Positions 35,217-46,424 of a DNA stretch of 64,000 nucleotides are shown here, one piece after another. The position numbers and the translations under genes are program-made. Under the pieces are notes generated by a model. It had not been told where the DNA came from, ran no database searches, and worked only from the letters and a program-made list of their open reading frames with translations. This stretch comes from Lepturacanthus savala. Taxonomy: Eukaryota > Chordata > Actinopteri > Scombriformes > Trichiuridae. The stretch lies in the NCBI GenBank assembly GCA_030544235.1, contig CM060463.1, forward strand, positions 9,709,690-9,773,689, written 5' to 3'. How positions within the stretch are numbered: the first letter of the stretch is position 1; each line of letters begins with the position of its first letter.

Positions 35217-38200
35217 ATATGGTTAGCTAATAATAGTTGAAGGATTCTGAGTTATGAAGAAGCGGTTGGCATAATTTTTTTTTTTGTGTGTGGAGGTGTG
35301 AAAGGACTACAAAGATGGCTGCTGCGGTGGCTGTTCTTTGTTCTCAGGCCATGTGTGTCTCCTCTTCTGTGGAAGACAAAGGCAAAATGGCCGACTGTCC
35401 ATACGTGTATGTGTAGCCTCTAAAATCAAAGTTCCAAAGTTGCTCTTCGGCTCTGCTTCCTTGAGTCGTTGAATGAAGCCGTTTCCAGCTTTGATATGGT
35501 ACTCCTTGTTGCTGGTTGGAAGAACCAGGCCTGATTTGCTTGTTTGAATCAGAGGGGTTCACTTGCAGGGCCTTAAGAGGCTAGAGAAGTGTTCTGAGAG
35601 ATGCCTTGAGAGCAGAGAAGCTGCTGAAAGCTTCTGGCCTGTAGCTTCTCCTGCTGTGAGGAGCAGAAGAACAGAGCTATGGTCTGCTGATGAGCCACAG
35701 AGGAAGGAGACTCCAGAAAAGAGAGCAAACAAAGGCCAGTGACTTGCCTTTATATCTCTGGTGACATCATAGCTAAAAGTGTGACAAAAGTGTAATGTCC
35801 CATAGTCCATATCTATATATTCTCTGTGGGCACAACAGGTGACTGTGTTCACAGTATAAATGTGGTGCTGGTAATGTACAGATATGTCGTGACTGTGTCA
35901 AAAGGCCTTTTGACACAGAATCAGGAAATTTTTAGATTAAATATAATCTTGCCATAATAAGCCTCTTTGTGTCAGGCTCATAGCAGATGCTGCAGGTCCA
36001 TTGTCTGCGTCGAGCAGATGACAAGATAAAGCTAAACGAATGAAAGCTACAAGAAGTGATGTCATAAGCGATAAGCAATAACAAGGACACCATCAGATAC
36101 CGAGCTACGTAATTCGTGTCTCCATCTTTTAGAATAGACTTTCTTCCTTTTTTGTCCCCCCGCTCTTTTCCCCGTAGCATCTCTTTATCTCAGAGCAATA
36201 ATTAAACCCACGAGGGAATATTTTATGATGGACATATAAACCTATTTAAAATGGAATTAAAGATGTTATCACACAGGCAGAAATAATGAAATGCTTTGGG
36301 GAATTACAATCACCGGGCCTTTTCTCTCTCCGCTTCTCTCGGCCTGAATCATAAGGAAACAAGCCCTCCCTGCTGAAGATTACACAAGCCATTTGACTTG
36401 TTGCTCTCGGGAACTTTGGCGTCGGCGCGATGAAAGATGAATCTCTAATTATCGCGTATTCATCATCCATTTATGCGCAGGCAAGGCGTGCTATCGAGAA
36501 AGATGGACTCACATTATGGTGCAAATGATCCTTAAAATTTCTCAGGTTGAGGACTTTTTTTTTCCGCAGAATTTTCCGAAGCCAATGACAAGGGGGATAA
36601 TTTTCGTAATAACTCAGCGTGAGCAGTTCATTTAGGAGGTGGATAAAACAGAGCATGGAGCCTGGAATAACCTGTGAGAGAGAGCTGGGCACAGCGGGTC
36701 TCCATTTTATGTCCAGCCAATGTTTTTTTTTTTTTCCTCCCTACTAGATCCCACATAATCAGACCTCTCCATCCAGACCTATTACACCTTCTGGGTCATG
36801 GTAACCCCCGATGAAACTTGGGAGGCTCTGTTCCATTACCCTCTTTCAACACTAATGACACTGAGAGTTCCTCTCTGATGCACAATAATGCAGTGCTGGG
36901 AGAAGGTGGGGGGGGGGGGGGGGGGCAGTGTGTGGTACAGATAACCAGTATCTCATTAATAGTGGCACATTCAGCTCCGCTGCTCTTACAATGAGGACTA
37001 AAAAAAAAGGGGGGGGGGGGAGTAGTCACTTTTTGTTGCAATGAAGCCATGCAAGCATTAAAGACTAAAAAAAAAGGATTAGCTGCAGCTAATGAGTCGC
37101 GGTGACCTTCGGCTTTCATATTCCACAAAAGGTAAAAAAAAAAAAAAAAGTTACAACGTAAGCAAGTCTGGAGTTTGAGTCCGCAAACTTCATCAATACA
37201 TTCACTAGGCACAATTGAATTCCTCCAATACCAATTATGCCATTTCAGAGGAAACAGTGGAGGTGAAAGTATCTACGAAGACACTCCTGATTCTATATTC
37301 TCCAGCGCGATGCGATCTGATATAAAGTCATCCGTCCACTTGGTTCCCCTGGAGGCAATTTGCACTGTCTCCGAGCTTCACATTTCCCCAACATTAACTG
37401 CACGATTAAAAACTCATTTCGGCTGCAATTCCGCAGTTAAGCACCTTTCCCTCTCCTCGGTTACAGTAGACTCTCATAATCCTCCCTGTGACGTACGGCC
37501 CGGCTTTTTCAGGAGCCGTGCCGCCCTGACACCGCGCCCAAGCATTTTAATTAAAGGGAGGTGGGGGAAAAAAAAAAAGTAAGCTCAAGGTATCTGTCCC
37601 TAACCGAAGCTGAAAAATTAGCTCCTCGCTTTCAGCAGGAAGTCTACAATGTGACGACGCGTTGGTTGTCCGATTCGATACGGAGCGAGGAGCTGTGCCA
37701 TTAAGGACATTAAATGGTGTGCTTCACTATCACACTCTCGGCGTTCTTTGAGTTTTCCTCTCTTTGCCGGTTTATAATTTAGTTTGAGGTTGGGTGAAGC
37801 GCCTCCTCAAGGCCTCGCTGAGCACCGTTGACATTTAAGAGCACATGCCATTTGGAATCAAAAAACCCAAAAACCCCCACCATCCCCTGGCTTTCCTACC
37901 AGCAGCTGCAGTAGCAAAGAGCCTTGACAGTCAAAACTATCAATAACTTCGACTTCTTTCACCATCTGATATGTTGTTTATTGTCAAGTCTGGGACATGG
38001 CTGGATCTCTCCCTTGTACGCCTGCACTTGAAGATTCATTTAACTCTCCTAGACTGTGAAGTGTATCGTATCATCACAGGAGCCTGAGAGACTGTGACGG
38101 TGACCTTCGGAGTGCACTGGATCTTATTTCTCCCTCCGCGTCAAAGAGAGTGGTGTAATGGCAGGGGAGAGAGGGAGAGAGAGAGAAAGAGAGATTAGGT

Positions 38201-40354
38201 GGAGGAGGGTGGAGGCTGGAGGATCACGGGTGACGAGGAGGGAGTTAGGGCCCCAACGGTTTGCCGCCGTCCCATTCTCCAGACGTCTTGGAGATTTACA
38301 CTTTGGAAGGAAGCTCGGCTAGCTCCAGTATTGATCCGGAGCCTTTACGTAACACGTGGCCGCTGCTCGCAGGATTCATAAATAACCGCATCGAAAGGAG
38401 GAACAACCGCCATCTCTCATAACTGGGCGGTCAGGTCATTTTTAGCCCGCAGTAAAGAAAACGAGCCAGGCCGACGAGTGATTGCAGCAACGGCGTGCGG
38501 CCGAGGCCCACTGGGGGCGAACCGTGCTAATTTATTCAGAGACGTCTCGGGGAATTCATGGGATTCATGTCGGTGAACGGCAGTCACCGCGCACACATCA
38601 CCCGCGGTTTGGAAAATTTCCATGAAAGTTCCGGCCGACTTTTCAGCTGCCGTCTTTTCCCCCTAGAACTTTGAAAGCCGTGTATTAGCGGCAGCTTGAA
38701 TGATAATGAAAGGGAATCATCAGGAATCGTGACGATCCGTGTGTAATGAGAAATGCAGCGCTGGATGTATGACGGTATTAACTTGCCGGGTCATGCGAGC
38801 ATATTGATCAATGGGAAGAGATCACTGGCAGTGACCTTCATGATTGGAGGAATGTAATTAAATATGTATTATTACAGCCCTTTCCAATGATGCTTATAGA
38901 TGCAGAAACATTTGGAAAATGTCAGGTTCTCGCCTTTCTATATTGCTGATGAATCCTCTTTAGTTGCAATGGACCTGAAGGAACAAACGCAGTTGAGTGG
39001 AGGTTATTCCATTTTCACGGTCCAGGAAAAAAAAAGATGCATAAAGCTTGAAAAAAGCCCTTTGTTTTTGTATGAGGAGATGAAGGTTTTTCATCTTAAG
39101 GTAGATCGATTAATAGTAGCATATAGATTTGAGCAATAGAAGGATGCACCCATTTATATAATGCCAACATGCTTTATGGATTAGATATTCCACTTGTGAA
39201 TTCCTGAAGACATTTTAATCATCATATTACCTATAAAGAATATCTCAAGGGGGGGAGGAAGTGTGGTTATTGCATTCAGCCATTATGACTAGGAGAAAAC
39301 TGAGAGCCTGAAATGGCATAAAAAGGAACAAAAAATAAAACCGAGCAAGAAAGGAGGTATATGTGATGAAACAGAGAGTCGAGACTGGATAGGCAGGAGA
39401 TGCAGCTGAGCAACAAACACAAACGTCCATGTCCAGTCTGTGGCAGTGCTGTAAGGTTTTCCTCCGAAAAAGCACTCAATTGCTAAACTGGCTGTCAGCA
39501 AACGTCACGTGTTCGTCTCTCTGTGAAGCTACAGCAACAGTTTCGCCGCCTAAGCTTCTCTTTTTGTGCTTTTTTTCTTTATTAAAAGGGGAGTGATGGC
39601 AAACTTTTTTTTTTTTTATTTTCCCTCTGCAGTCTGTTCATCTTCATTCACAAAGTGGTCCAAAAGCTACTACTGTGTGTGTGGTAAAAAAGACAAAAAA
39701 CATCTCCACCTAAAAAGTGGAAGAAAAACAAAAAAATCATCCTGCTTTAGAAAACTGGAACTAAAATGTTGGCACGGACAATCTCTTAATTTCTTCTGGC
39801 TCTTGTTTCTCTTAATTTCCTGTGAGGTTAGATCGGTTGATGAAAAAAGAGAGGGAGAGAGATGCCATCGCTCATTACAGCAGATTCTCGGCTGTCCAAA
39901 GACGGGTGTGTCATGTCTGCTATTGATGAGCTGTGCCGAGTGCAAATTGCTCTGTTTATTCTTAAAATGAATTGCATATGTTCATTGATTAGTAATTGAT
40001 TAGATGTTAGACATACATCCATAACAGAGACAGGCCTGTGGATAACAGAAAGCAACACACAGGCTGCAGAAACTATCAATTAAACTGATCACAGATGAGT
40101 GGAGGCTTTGACTTTGTTACAGATACTGACAGAAAAGGTTTGAAATCAAAATAGAATAGATAAAAGAATAGTGGACGACCTAGGGGGGGGGTTATACACC
40201 AAAAAAAGGAAAAAGCCCCAAATGATCACCGACCCGACCACAAGCCACTTGGTGTGTGTGTGTGTCAGGCGGTTCTTATTGCCATGGCGACGAACGTCCT
40301 CGTTTTTCCACGCCCATCAGCGTCGCTGTCCTATACACCGAGGAGCTACTAAGG
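35217..40354. other. Gene-free, mostly unique DNA
   Basis: 35240-35890 has promoter- or retroelement-like parts (minus-strand AGATATAAAGGC near 35745) without definable ends. 36180-36640 and 38690-38900 (GGAATGTAATTAAATATG, TATTGATCAATGGG) are enhancer-like. G runs occur at about 36908-36925 and 37010-37020. 38200-38640 is GC- and CpG-rich. 39560-39960 has A/T runs and no recognisable gene. Confidence 0.45.
35893..35918. repeat. Perfect 26-bp palindrome
   Basis: CTGTGTCAAAAGG meets its exact reverse complement with no spacer; the dyad is centred on AGGCCT. It could extrude as a cruciform or bind a dimeric factor. Confidence 0.95.
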
Positions 40355-40365
40355 CTGGATGATCT

Positions 40366-40445
40366 GGAGATCATTTGACACGCAGATAAAGATCAAAACT
40401 CAATTAACTGAGTTTTGAACTCGATTTGCGTGTCAAATGATCTCC
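40366..40445. repeat. 80-bp inverted repeat (hairpin)
   Basis: The outer 19 bp (40366-40384 with 40427-40445) and inner 10 bp (40393-40402 with 40409-40418) are perfect; about 8 bases between them mismatch; the loop is ATTAAC. The flanks CTGGATGAT and (reverse complement) CTGGATTAT also agree partly. It may be a tiny MITE or a foldback inside the neighbouring hAT relic. Confidence 0.9.
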
Positions 40446-40801
40446 TCATATAATCATATAATCCAGTCGAAACAATTTATTTGCCATTTTTCTTTACACA
40501 ATTTCTGAAAGAGATGCACATGCACAATACATTCATGGTGAGAGAGAGGGAGCGAGGAGGAGTGAGGAAAACTTTGAGTTCCAAGAGTCTGAAGAGGAGC
40601 AAAAGCACATTATAATATGCAATATTTGCTATAAGGTGATGTCTGTGACTCTTGGCAACACAACAAACCTGTCAAAACATCTCAAACAAAAATCATTCAT
40701 GCTGAACAAATGCATGTGGAACTAAAAAATAATTCTTTAAATAATTGTGATTTCAATATTGATCAAAATCTTTTTTTTTTTCCATGATCAAGCAGCCCTA
40801 G
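40446..40801 (+). pseudogene. hAT transposase relic with BED zinc finger, and terminal repeat
   Basis: Translation of about 40561-40700 gives EENFEFQESEEEQK, IICNICYKV, then LGNTTNLSKHLKQKSF. This is the C-x2-C ... N-L-x-x-H-L pattern of a BED finger (codons: Cys 40618 and 40627, His 40678), with the final zinc-ligand His apparently replaced. There is no continuous start or catalytic domain. The block ends in CCATGATCAAGCAGCCCTAG at 40801, which resembles an hAT inverted terminus (CTAGGGCTGC...). The left terminus was not found. A dead, truncated element. Confidence 0.55.
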
Positions 40802-43000
40802 TAGCTACCCTTTAGCATCATTTATGGAACCTGAGTCCCATAGGCTCCTAAAACATCTGAAATAGATGCAATGAGACTGATTAGTTTAAGGTGACAATTG
40901 TCCACTACAATTTGTAGGGGGCAGGTTGAAAGGATTGTTGGCTGAACTGGAGGATCTTTCCCTTAAACCTAACCAAGTGATCTGTGTGCCTAAACACAGG
41001 CCTCAACTCCACCGTTGCCACACTTCTACATCACCCAGATGTGATAAAAGCCGTGTGCGTCGCAAACGGCTTAACCTCGTAGAAGGTAAAAAACAATCTG
41101 AGTTTCAACCAGAATCTAATTTTGACATCAGCATCAGACACCAAGGAGCCTTATTAAATGGTGCTATTTGACACTCTGGAATGATAATGTGTTGGACTGG
41201 CAATCACAATTAGTGTATGGAAAAAAAAAAAAAAATCTCTTGTTTTCTGTTACACACACACACACACACACACAGGGTACAGCACACCCAGTTGAGATGA
41301 TACCTTTTGCTGGTTAGAGATCAGAGTTGTCTTAATCTCCTAACTTCTGAGGATCCGTGGGAGTCCACAGCTACGCCCCCGTCTGCAGAGATGAAGCGCC
41401 GCCCCACTCCAGTCACTCTTCAGGGCTCTCTCCACATGAGATCCTCTTACACCAGATTAACTCGATTTGTGTTTTTCCGTTCCAGGCAATTAAACGTTTC
41501 CGTGTGTGCAGGGTTAAACGAGATCACTAAAAGTAATTACCGATATCCATCACTGCAGCCCAGCACGTCTGCATCATTTTTTTTTTTTTTTTTTGCTCCT
41601 CTCACCTGGACTCAAAGGCAACAGAAGTGTTATTTTGTAAATGGAGTGAGTTCATGTCAGTTTGTTATTGATTATCAAAAATGGAGTCTATTTCACTCCC
41701 TCACATACAAATGACATGTTAATTCAAGTAACTTTATTAGAACTAATACAAGGCACATTATCAGATTTATAGCCAAAATTTTTATCTTGGGATGGGAAAA
41801 AAAATGGATCCCACATTTCCCACAATGCAATTTGATGGTATCTTTTTGTTTGTTCTTTTGGATGAAGTGACAAGTCGTAACATTCAGAAAAGTCTGCGTT
41901 CCCTAGTTACAACAATAGAACATTATTTACAAGTCGGAAACCAGTAATTGTGATAATTTGGCATGAAAACACAGATTTTTGGGGGGTTTTAAAAAGGATG
42001 AGTTATTGTGACATATTATGACAGTAACAGCTGCTCACTTTAAAAGTTTCTCACACTTCCTTTTATTCTTGTTCTCTAGCAGAACGCACGAATTGCGAAA
42101 ATGAGCCGGAGTCTTTGTTGCTTTGAAATACATATTTAAACTTTGATGATTCAAAGACTCATTTTTTTTGAATGTGTTTTTTGGTAATTTTTCCCGCACT
42201 CTTGTTTTTTATAACGGATATGTCATGGAAAACATCCCCCCCACCCCACCCCAGCCCACCTGTGATTCTTAGAAGAAACCATTGTATTTAGAAAGAGCTG
42301 GACAGATAAATGGATGGACGAATGCTCAGATTATTTCCAGTGTACAAAATGAGAAAAAGTCTGGCGTCAGCACCAGTGCTCAGTGTAAATCATTGCCAAA
42401 GAGTGCAAGGAAATTACAAAAAGCTCTCACAGTCATACCTTAACAGCACCACAGCAGAAATTCATATCTCAGTGATGATTTTGACAGGAAATGAAAGGTG
42501 AATGAATGTCTGAGTGGAAATTTTGTGTTAACATAGGTTGGCAGTTTTTTTTTTTCTTGATTATATATTCATACATACAAACACTTTGTCTAGCCTGCTA
42601 TAAACGATCTCTTGATTCTTGGTAACAAATTTACTTAAGTGTATCATTGTTCTATTAATTCCCACAAAACAACATATTATGCCTAATTAACCCTGCTAGG
42701 GATTGCAGCTTGTGATTGCTGCTGTTTATTTACATGAAATATAAACTGTGCAACTTCACACTCCAACAGGAAGCGTATTGATTGTGGCGAGACAATTACC
42801 TTGTCTGGGTACGTTATTGGGTCTTGGTGGACTTTTCTGGCCAGTGCTTTGCATTTGTAGGTCATGATTTTGAACCTTGTCTGCAACTTAAATACTTAAA
42901 TCTAACTACAGCGTTTGCAATGTGAATGCAATAAGTGGTTTATTTCTAACACTTTACCTAAATATTAAAAAGAACTTAATAAACATTGTGTCATTTAAGC
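40802..43000. other. Gene-free stretch
   Basis: No gene is visible. It contains poly-A (41220-41235), a (CA)n tract (about 41251-41274), a T run near 41578-41594 and AT-rich unique DNA. Frames at 40926-41171 and 41307-41714 are not recognised. Confidence 0.5.
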
Positions 43001-43096
43001 AGCATTTCAAATTGTTGACAAAAACATCATCAATACATACAAAATGTCATTATTTTGTATGTATTGATGATGTTTTTGTCAACAATTTGAAATGCT
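43001..43096. repeat. Perfect 45-bp inverted repeat, 6-nt loop
   Basis: Arms 43001-43045 and 43052-43096 are exact reverse complements (45 of 45) around GTCATT. The symmetry stops abruptly at both ends (C at 43000, T at 43097). No target duplication or transposon terminus is visible. The lack of any mismatch implies a recent origin or active homogenisation. Confidence 0.98.
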
Positions 43097-44445
43097 TTGT
43101 TTGCAAGGAAGACAAAGAGTTGCCCATAAATGCCTGTTGTCCACTTTGATATTGAGGATTTAATTTCTGCTCAACTATGTGGATGCATTTGAGAAGTTGA
43201 CATTTGGATTAAAGAACAAGAAGAAGTAAATTCTACTTCTGTAGTTTGTTGCTGTGGCATCCCATATCAGTTGTGGACGTCATCTGGAAGCGAACCAATC
43301 AGAACATAGACTCCTGGGAGGGGGGGCCTTAAAGGAACAGTACCTAAAATGGTCTGCTTCAGACAGGCTGTGAGACACAGATATACACAAAAATATTTGA
43401 TTTGTATTTCTTCAACATTGATATTTCATGTGCATATGACATTCACATTCTGCATGTGTTGCTGTTGCGGTGCATCAACAGTGTGAGGGGGGGGAGGTGA
43501 AGTTTTAAGATTGGCGTGTGCTACTGGAAGCAAGTTGTCAAATATTTAGCTGCAACAGAGGGAAAAAGGTGGGATTTGAAAACATATGAAAATAAATATG
43601 GCGGATATTGCATATGTAAAAACTGCACAAACAGGAGATGACGTTCGCTTTAGCTGTATTTCTGTGTTTCTACATTTTCGCCAGCCTGCGGAAAGTGAAG
43701 TAAATGACTTGTTTATGTGGACAGACAGCACACAGCTGTTCACAGTATAAAACACCATTACCTGGATTAAAATGACATTTCCTTGTGCCTGACAGCATTC
43801 ATTCACTTTGTTCCCGAAGATACACACACTCAATCCAACTCTGTGTTCAAACACATATTTTTGAAATACAGTATGTCAGCAGTGAGTTGATTTGGCAGTA
43901 AATGCCAGCACTGTATGTTGTAAAGATGCAACGGGATAAATATGTGTCTGTGTGTGTGTGTGTAGAGGGTAGATAAGGGCACATTTTACACCGCTGACTA
44001 CCACTCTTCCTTAAGCCAGACCTTAAATGACATGGAAATTGAGTTCTGGAGACTCCCTATAAACAGATACAGTTTGGAGGAGAAGAGAACAGACTTACTA
44101 GTCTATTTCCCTCCGTATCAGACAAAAGCTATGCAACTTGGGAGGAAAGGTCCCTCGTGTAAAAAACAAACAAACAAAACACTAGTTTTAAAATGGAAAG
44201 AGCAGAGAAAGAGAATTTCCTTTGCTTCATTTCCAAGGCCTCTGCAGTGGATAAATCCTGTGGTATTTTGGACCTGATGACTGATACCATGGGTGGGAAA
44301 AAAACCCCAAAAAAACAAAACTGAAAAAAGCACTCTGAGATCGCAGACCTCTGTAAGCATATTGTGACTCAAACCCAACACTGTTGTCTTATATTACTGA
44401 ATACACACATTTCGTGGAATGAAAAGTAGGTGTAGTCATGTTATC
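43097..44445. other. Gene-free stretch
   Basis: No gene is visible. 43270-43400 (ACCAATCAGAACATAGACTC, GGCCTTAAAGGAACAGTACC) has the style of a common teleost repeat that I cannot name. A short (TG)n tract lies near 43947-43964. The frames at 43546-43854 and 44032-44277 are not recognised. Confidence 0.45.
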
Positions 44446-44712
44446 TCACCACCAGGTGGCCCTAAATGATGGAGCTTGTTTGAAGATCAATTTACCGCAA
44501 TGTTGTCAAACAACAAAACATTCTAAGTGATCTAGAAACCAGGATTTCTTTCGGATCATAACCAAAATTTAACCATTTGTTCATGCTACCATTACCAATA
44601 TTTGCTGAAAATTTGATGAAAATCTGGCCAAATTTTTTTTAGGTATTTTGCTAACAGACAGACAGACAGACAAACGCTGGCTAAAACATTACCTCCTTGA
44701 AGGAGGTAACAA
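44446..44712 (+). mobile_element. SINE/LINE 3' segment with GACA tail
   Basis: It begins with CACCACCAGGTGGCCCTAAA and ends with TTGCTAACAGACAGACAGAC, AAACGCTGGCTAAAACATTA and a near-palindromic CCTCCTTGAAGGAGG. This end structure is a very common retroposon tail in fish genomes (RTE/SINE type). The head and target duplication were not resolved. Confidence 0.55.
44449..44460 (+). promoter_or_regulatory. CTCF-like motif inside retroposon
   Basis: CCACCAGGTGGC fits the CTCF core (CCA-x-x-AGGTGGC style), in the 5' part of the repeat at 44446-44712. It also contains an E-box (CAGGTG). Occupancy cannot be judged from sequence. Confidence 0.4.
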
Positions 44713-45039
44713 AACTGCAAACAGACTTCTAGCACAAAATGTTTTTTTTTTCTTTTTCTGGGGGCAACAATCTGTTATCATATCTATTTAAGTACACCTA
44801 TAGTTATTGGACTTCAGCAAGACTTTTTTATAACATGCTGTAGGTACTTGCATAAAAAAGGAGGGGAAAAAATACATCCCTGCTGTTACAGAACAACAGA
44901 GGTTTAATTGAGCACTGCATGCTGCCCTATCCACTTGCATATCACATCAGCATTACCACACAGGATTAAGACTGAAATTTAAGGAAGAACAAAAACGGAT
45001 GAAAAAAGAGCAGCCTGATTCTCCTGACTCCCTGCACAG

Positions 45040-45091
45040 ACCACACATGCCACACAGGGATTCTCCAGACTCCCTGTGTGGAGTGTGCGGT
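45040..45091. repeat. Hairpin with 21-bp arms
   Basis: Arms 45040-45060 and 45071-45091 pair at 18 of 21 positions, with the inner 11 bp perfect, around a 10-nt loop. In addition ATTCTCC-x-GACTCCCTG occurs twice directly (about 45018-45034 and 45060-45076). Confidence 0.85.
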
Positions 45092-45429
45092 TGCCTGCGG
45101 AATAACAAATGGCCCGGGTAAGACGGTATGTGAGGGTGGATCACTGTTTAATATGAGAATAATGTCTGTGACCCACTGACTTTTATAATAGAGCTCTGAA
45201 GTCTTCTGCGGAACACTGAGAGTTGGCATGTTAAACCACAACTGCTGAGGTCAGCCTATTGAAATGCAATATTGAGTATGTATATAACCTTACTTGGGGG
45301 AGGCTAATGGTAGTTCGGGTTCAACGTGGTAATGAACTTCCAGTCACATAGTCACCACAGATAATATCTGTTGAGAAATTGGCCTGCAGAGGTCCGGTTT
45401 GTGGTGGGGAATGTTGAGCTGAAGGTGCC

Positions 45430-45470
45430 GGGTCAGCACGCAGAGATTTACTATCGTAAGGGCTGGATAC
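45430..45470 (+). repeat. Unnamed 41-bp repeat, first copy
   Basis: It agrees ungapped at 34 of 41 positions with 46344-46384 (shared GGGTCAGCA, GATTTACTAT, AAGGGCTGGATA). The pair flanks a SINE. It lies in an unrecognised 83-codon open frame (45371-45622). Confidence 0.7.
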
Positions 45471-45678
45471 AAGACAAGTGCAGGAGAGAATATTTTGCCA
45501 GTATAGTTAACATAGTACACCTTGCAGAGAACGGAGGGAGAAGACAACAGGCCCATCAGGGGGAGAAAACACTTTCTTTATCGAGGGTTGACAATCTCAG
45601 GACTAGCATGAAGATTCTCTGAAACCACATTGAATGAAAAGTTCTTTTTATAGATGTATGCGTGCATATTGCCTTTTT

Positions 45679-46042
45679 CTGTTTGGATCAGGGGCGACCT
45701 GGAGGCGCAGGGGTCAGCGCTGTTGCCTCACAGCAAAAACGTCGCAGGTTCAAGACCTCCTTGGTCCTGGGTCTGGGACCTTTCTGTGTGGAGTTTGCAT
45801 GTTCTCCCCGTGTCTGCGTGGGTTTTCACCGGGTACTCCGGCTTCCTCCCACAGTCCAAAAACATGCTGAGGTTAATTGGCAACTCTAAATTGCCTGTAG
45901 GTGTGAATGTGTGAGTGAATGGTGTGTGTGCCCCACGATTGGCTGGCGACCATCTCGCTGCCTCGCCTGCCTCTTGCTGTAGCGTGCTGGGATAGGCCGT
46001 AATGAGGAATAAGCAGGTATAGAAAATGACTGACTGTTTGGA
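45679..46042 (+). mobile_element. tRNA-derived SINE copy 2 (near full length)
   Basis: CTGTTTGGA at 45679-45687 and again at 46034-46042 flanks the element. The head has a B box GGTTCAAGACC (45747-45757) preceded by an A-box-like GGGGTCAGCGCTG (about 45707), so it is tRNA-derived. The body contains TGGAGTTTGCATGTTCTCCC, CCCACAGTCCAAAAACATGC and GGTTAATTGG, and the tail is TGACTGACTG. It carries the only copy of the Pol III head among the three family members here. Confidence 0.9.
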
Positions 46043-46157
46043 CCATCAGAAGATGGTCAGTATGTGCTCAACAACAACTGTTGCCCAATTTTACAGGAGC
46101 TCTGTGTGTTTTATCACCGTGATATAAATGAATGAAAACCTCCCCTTGTGTGTTCAT

Positions 46158-46229
46158 AACTTGGTGTGCTGAGAACTGTGGGTCACCATGACCCAGCAGT
46201 GAACACTGATCCGGCAAACACACCAAGTT
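46158..46229. repeat. Foldback structure
   Basis: AACTTGGTGTG (46158-46168) is exactly mirrored by CACACCAAGTT (46219-46229). Inside, TGGGTCA and TGACCCA form a second perfect stem around CCA, giving two coaxial stems. Confidence 0.8.
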
Positions 46230-46343
46230 TTGATTAGTATCACACAATGCTCATTCTAGAATAATTTGACTCCTACACCAGGTGCCTTACACTTGAACCT
46301 CAACTTAGAATGCCAGAAACTGACAAACAGAATAGATATTTCA

Positions 46344-46384
46344 GGGTCAGCAGACATGGATTTACTATGGCAAGGGCTGGATAT
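46344..46384 (+). repeat. Unnamed 41-bp repeat, second copy
   Basis: Partner of 45430-45470 (34 of 41 identical). Similarity fades outside the 41 bases on both sides. Confidence 0.7.
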
Positions 46385-46424
46385 GAAAAAATATATATGC
46401 AACTATCAATGGTGAAAGACATAT

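Noticed and set aside
36796..37212. 138-codon minus-strand frame
   Set aside because: It runs through poly-G and poly-A tracts giving Pro and Phe runs; a low-complexity artefact.
44653..44676. (GACA)n tract as an independent microsatellite
   Set aside because: It is an integral part of the retroposon tail at 44446-44712.
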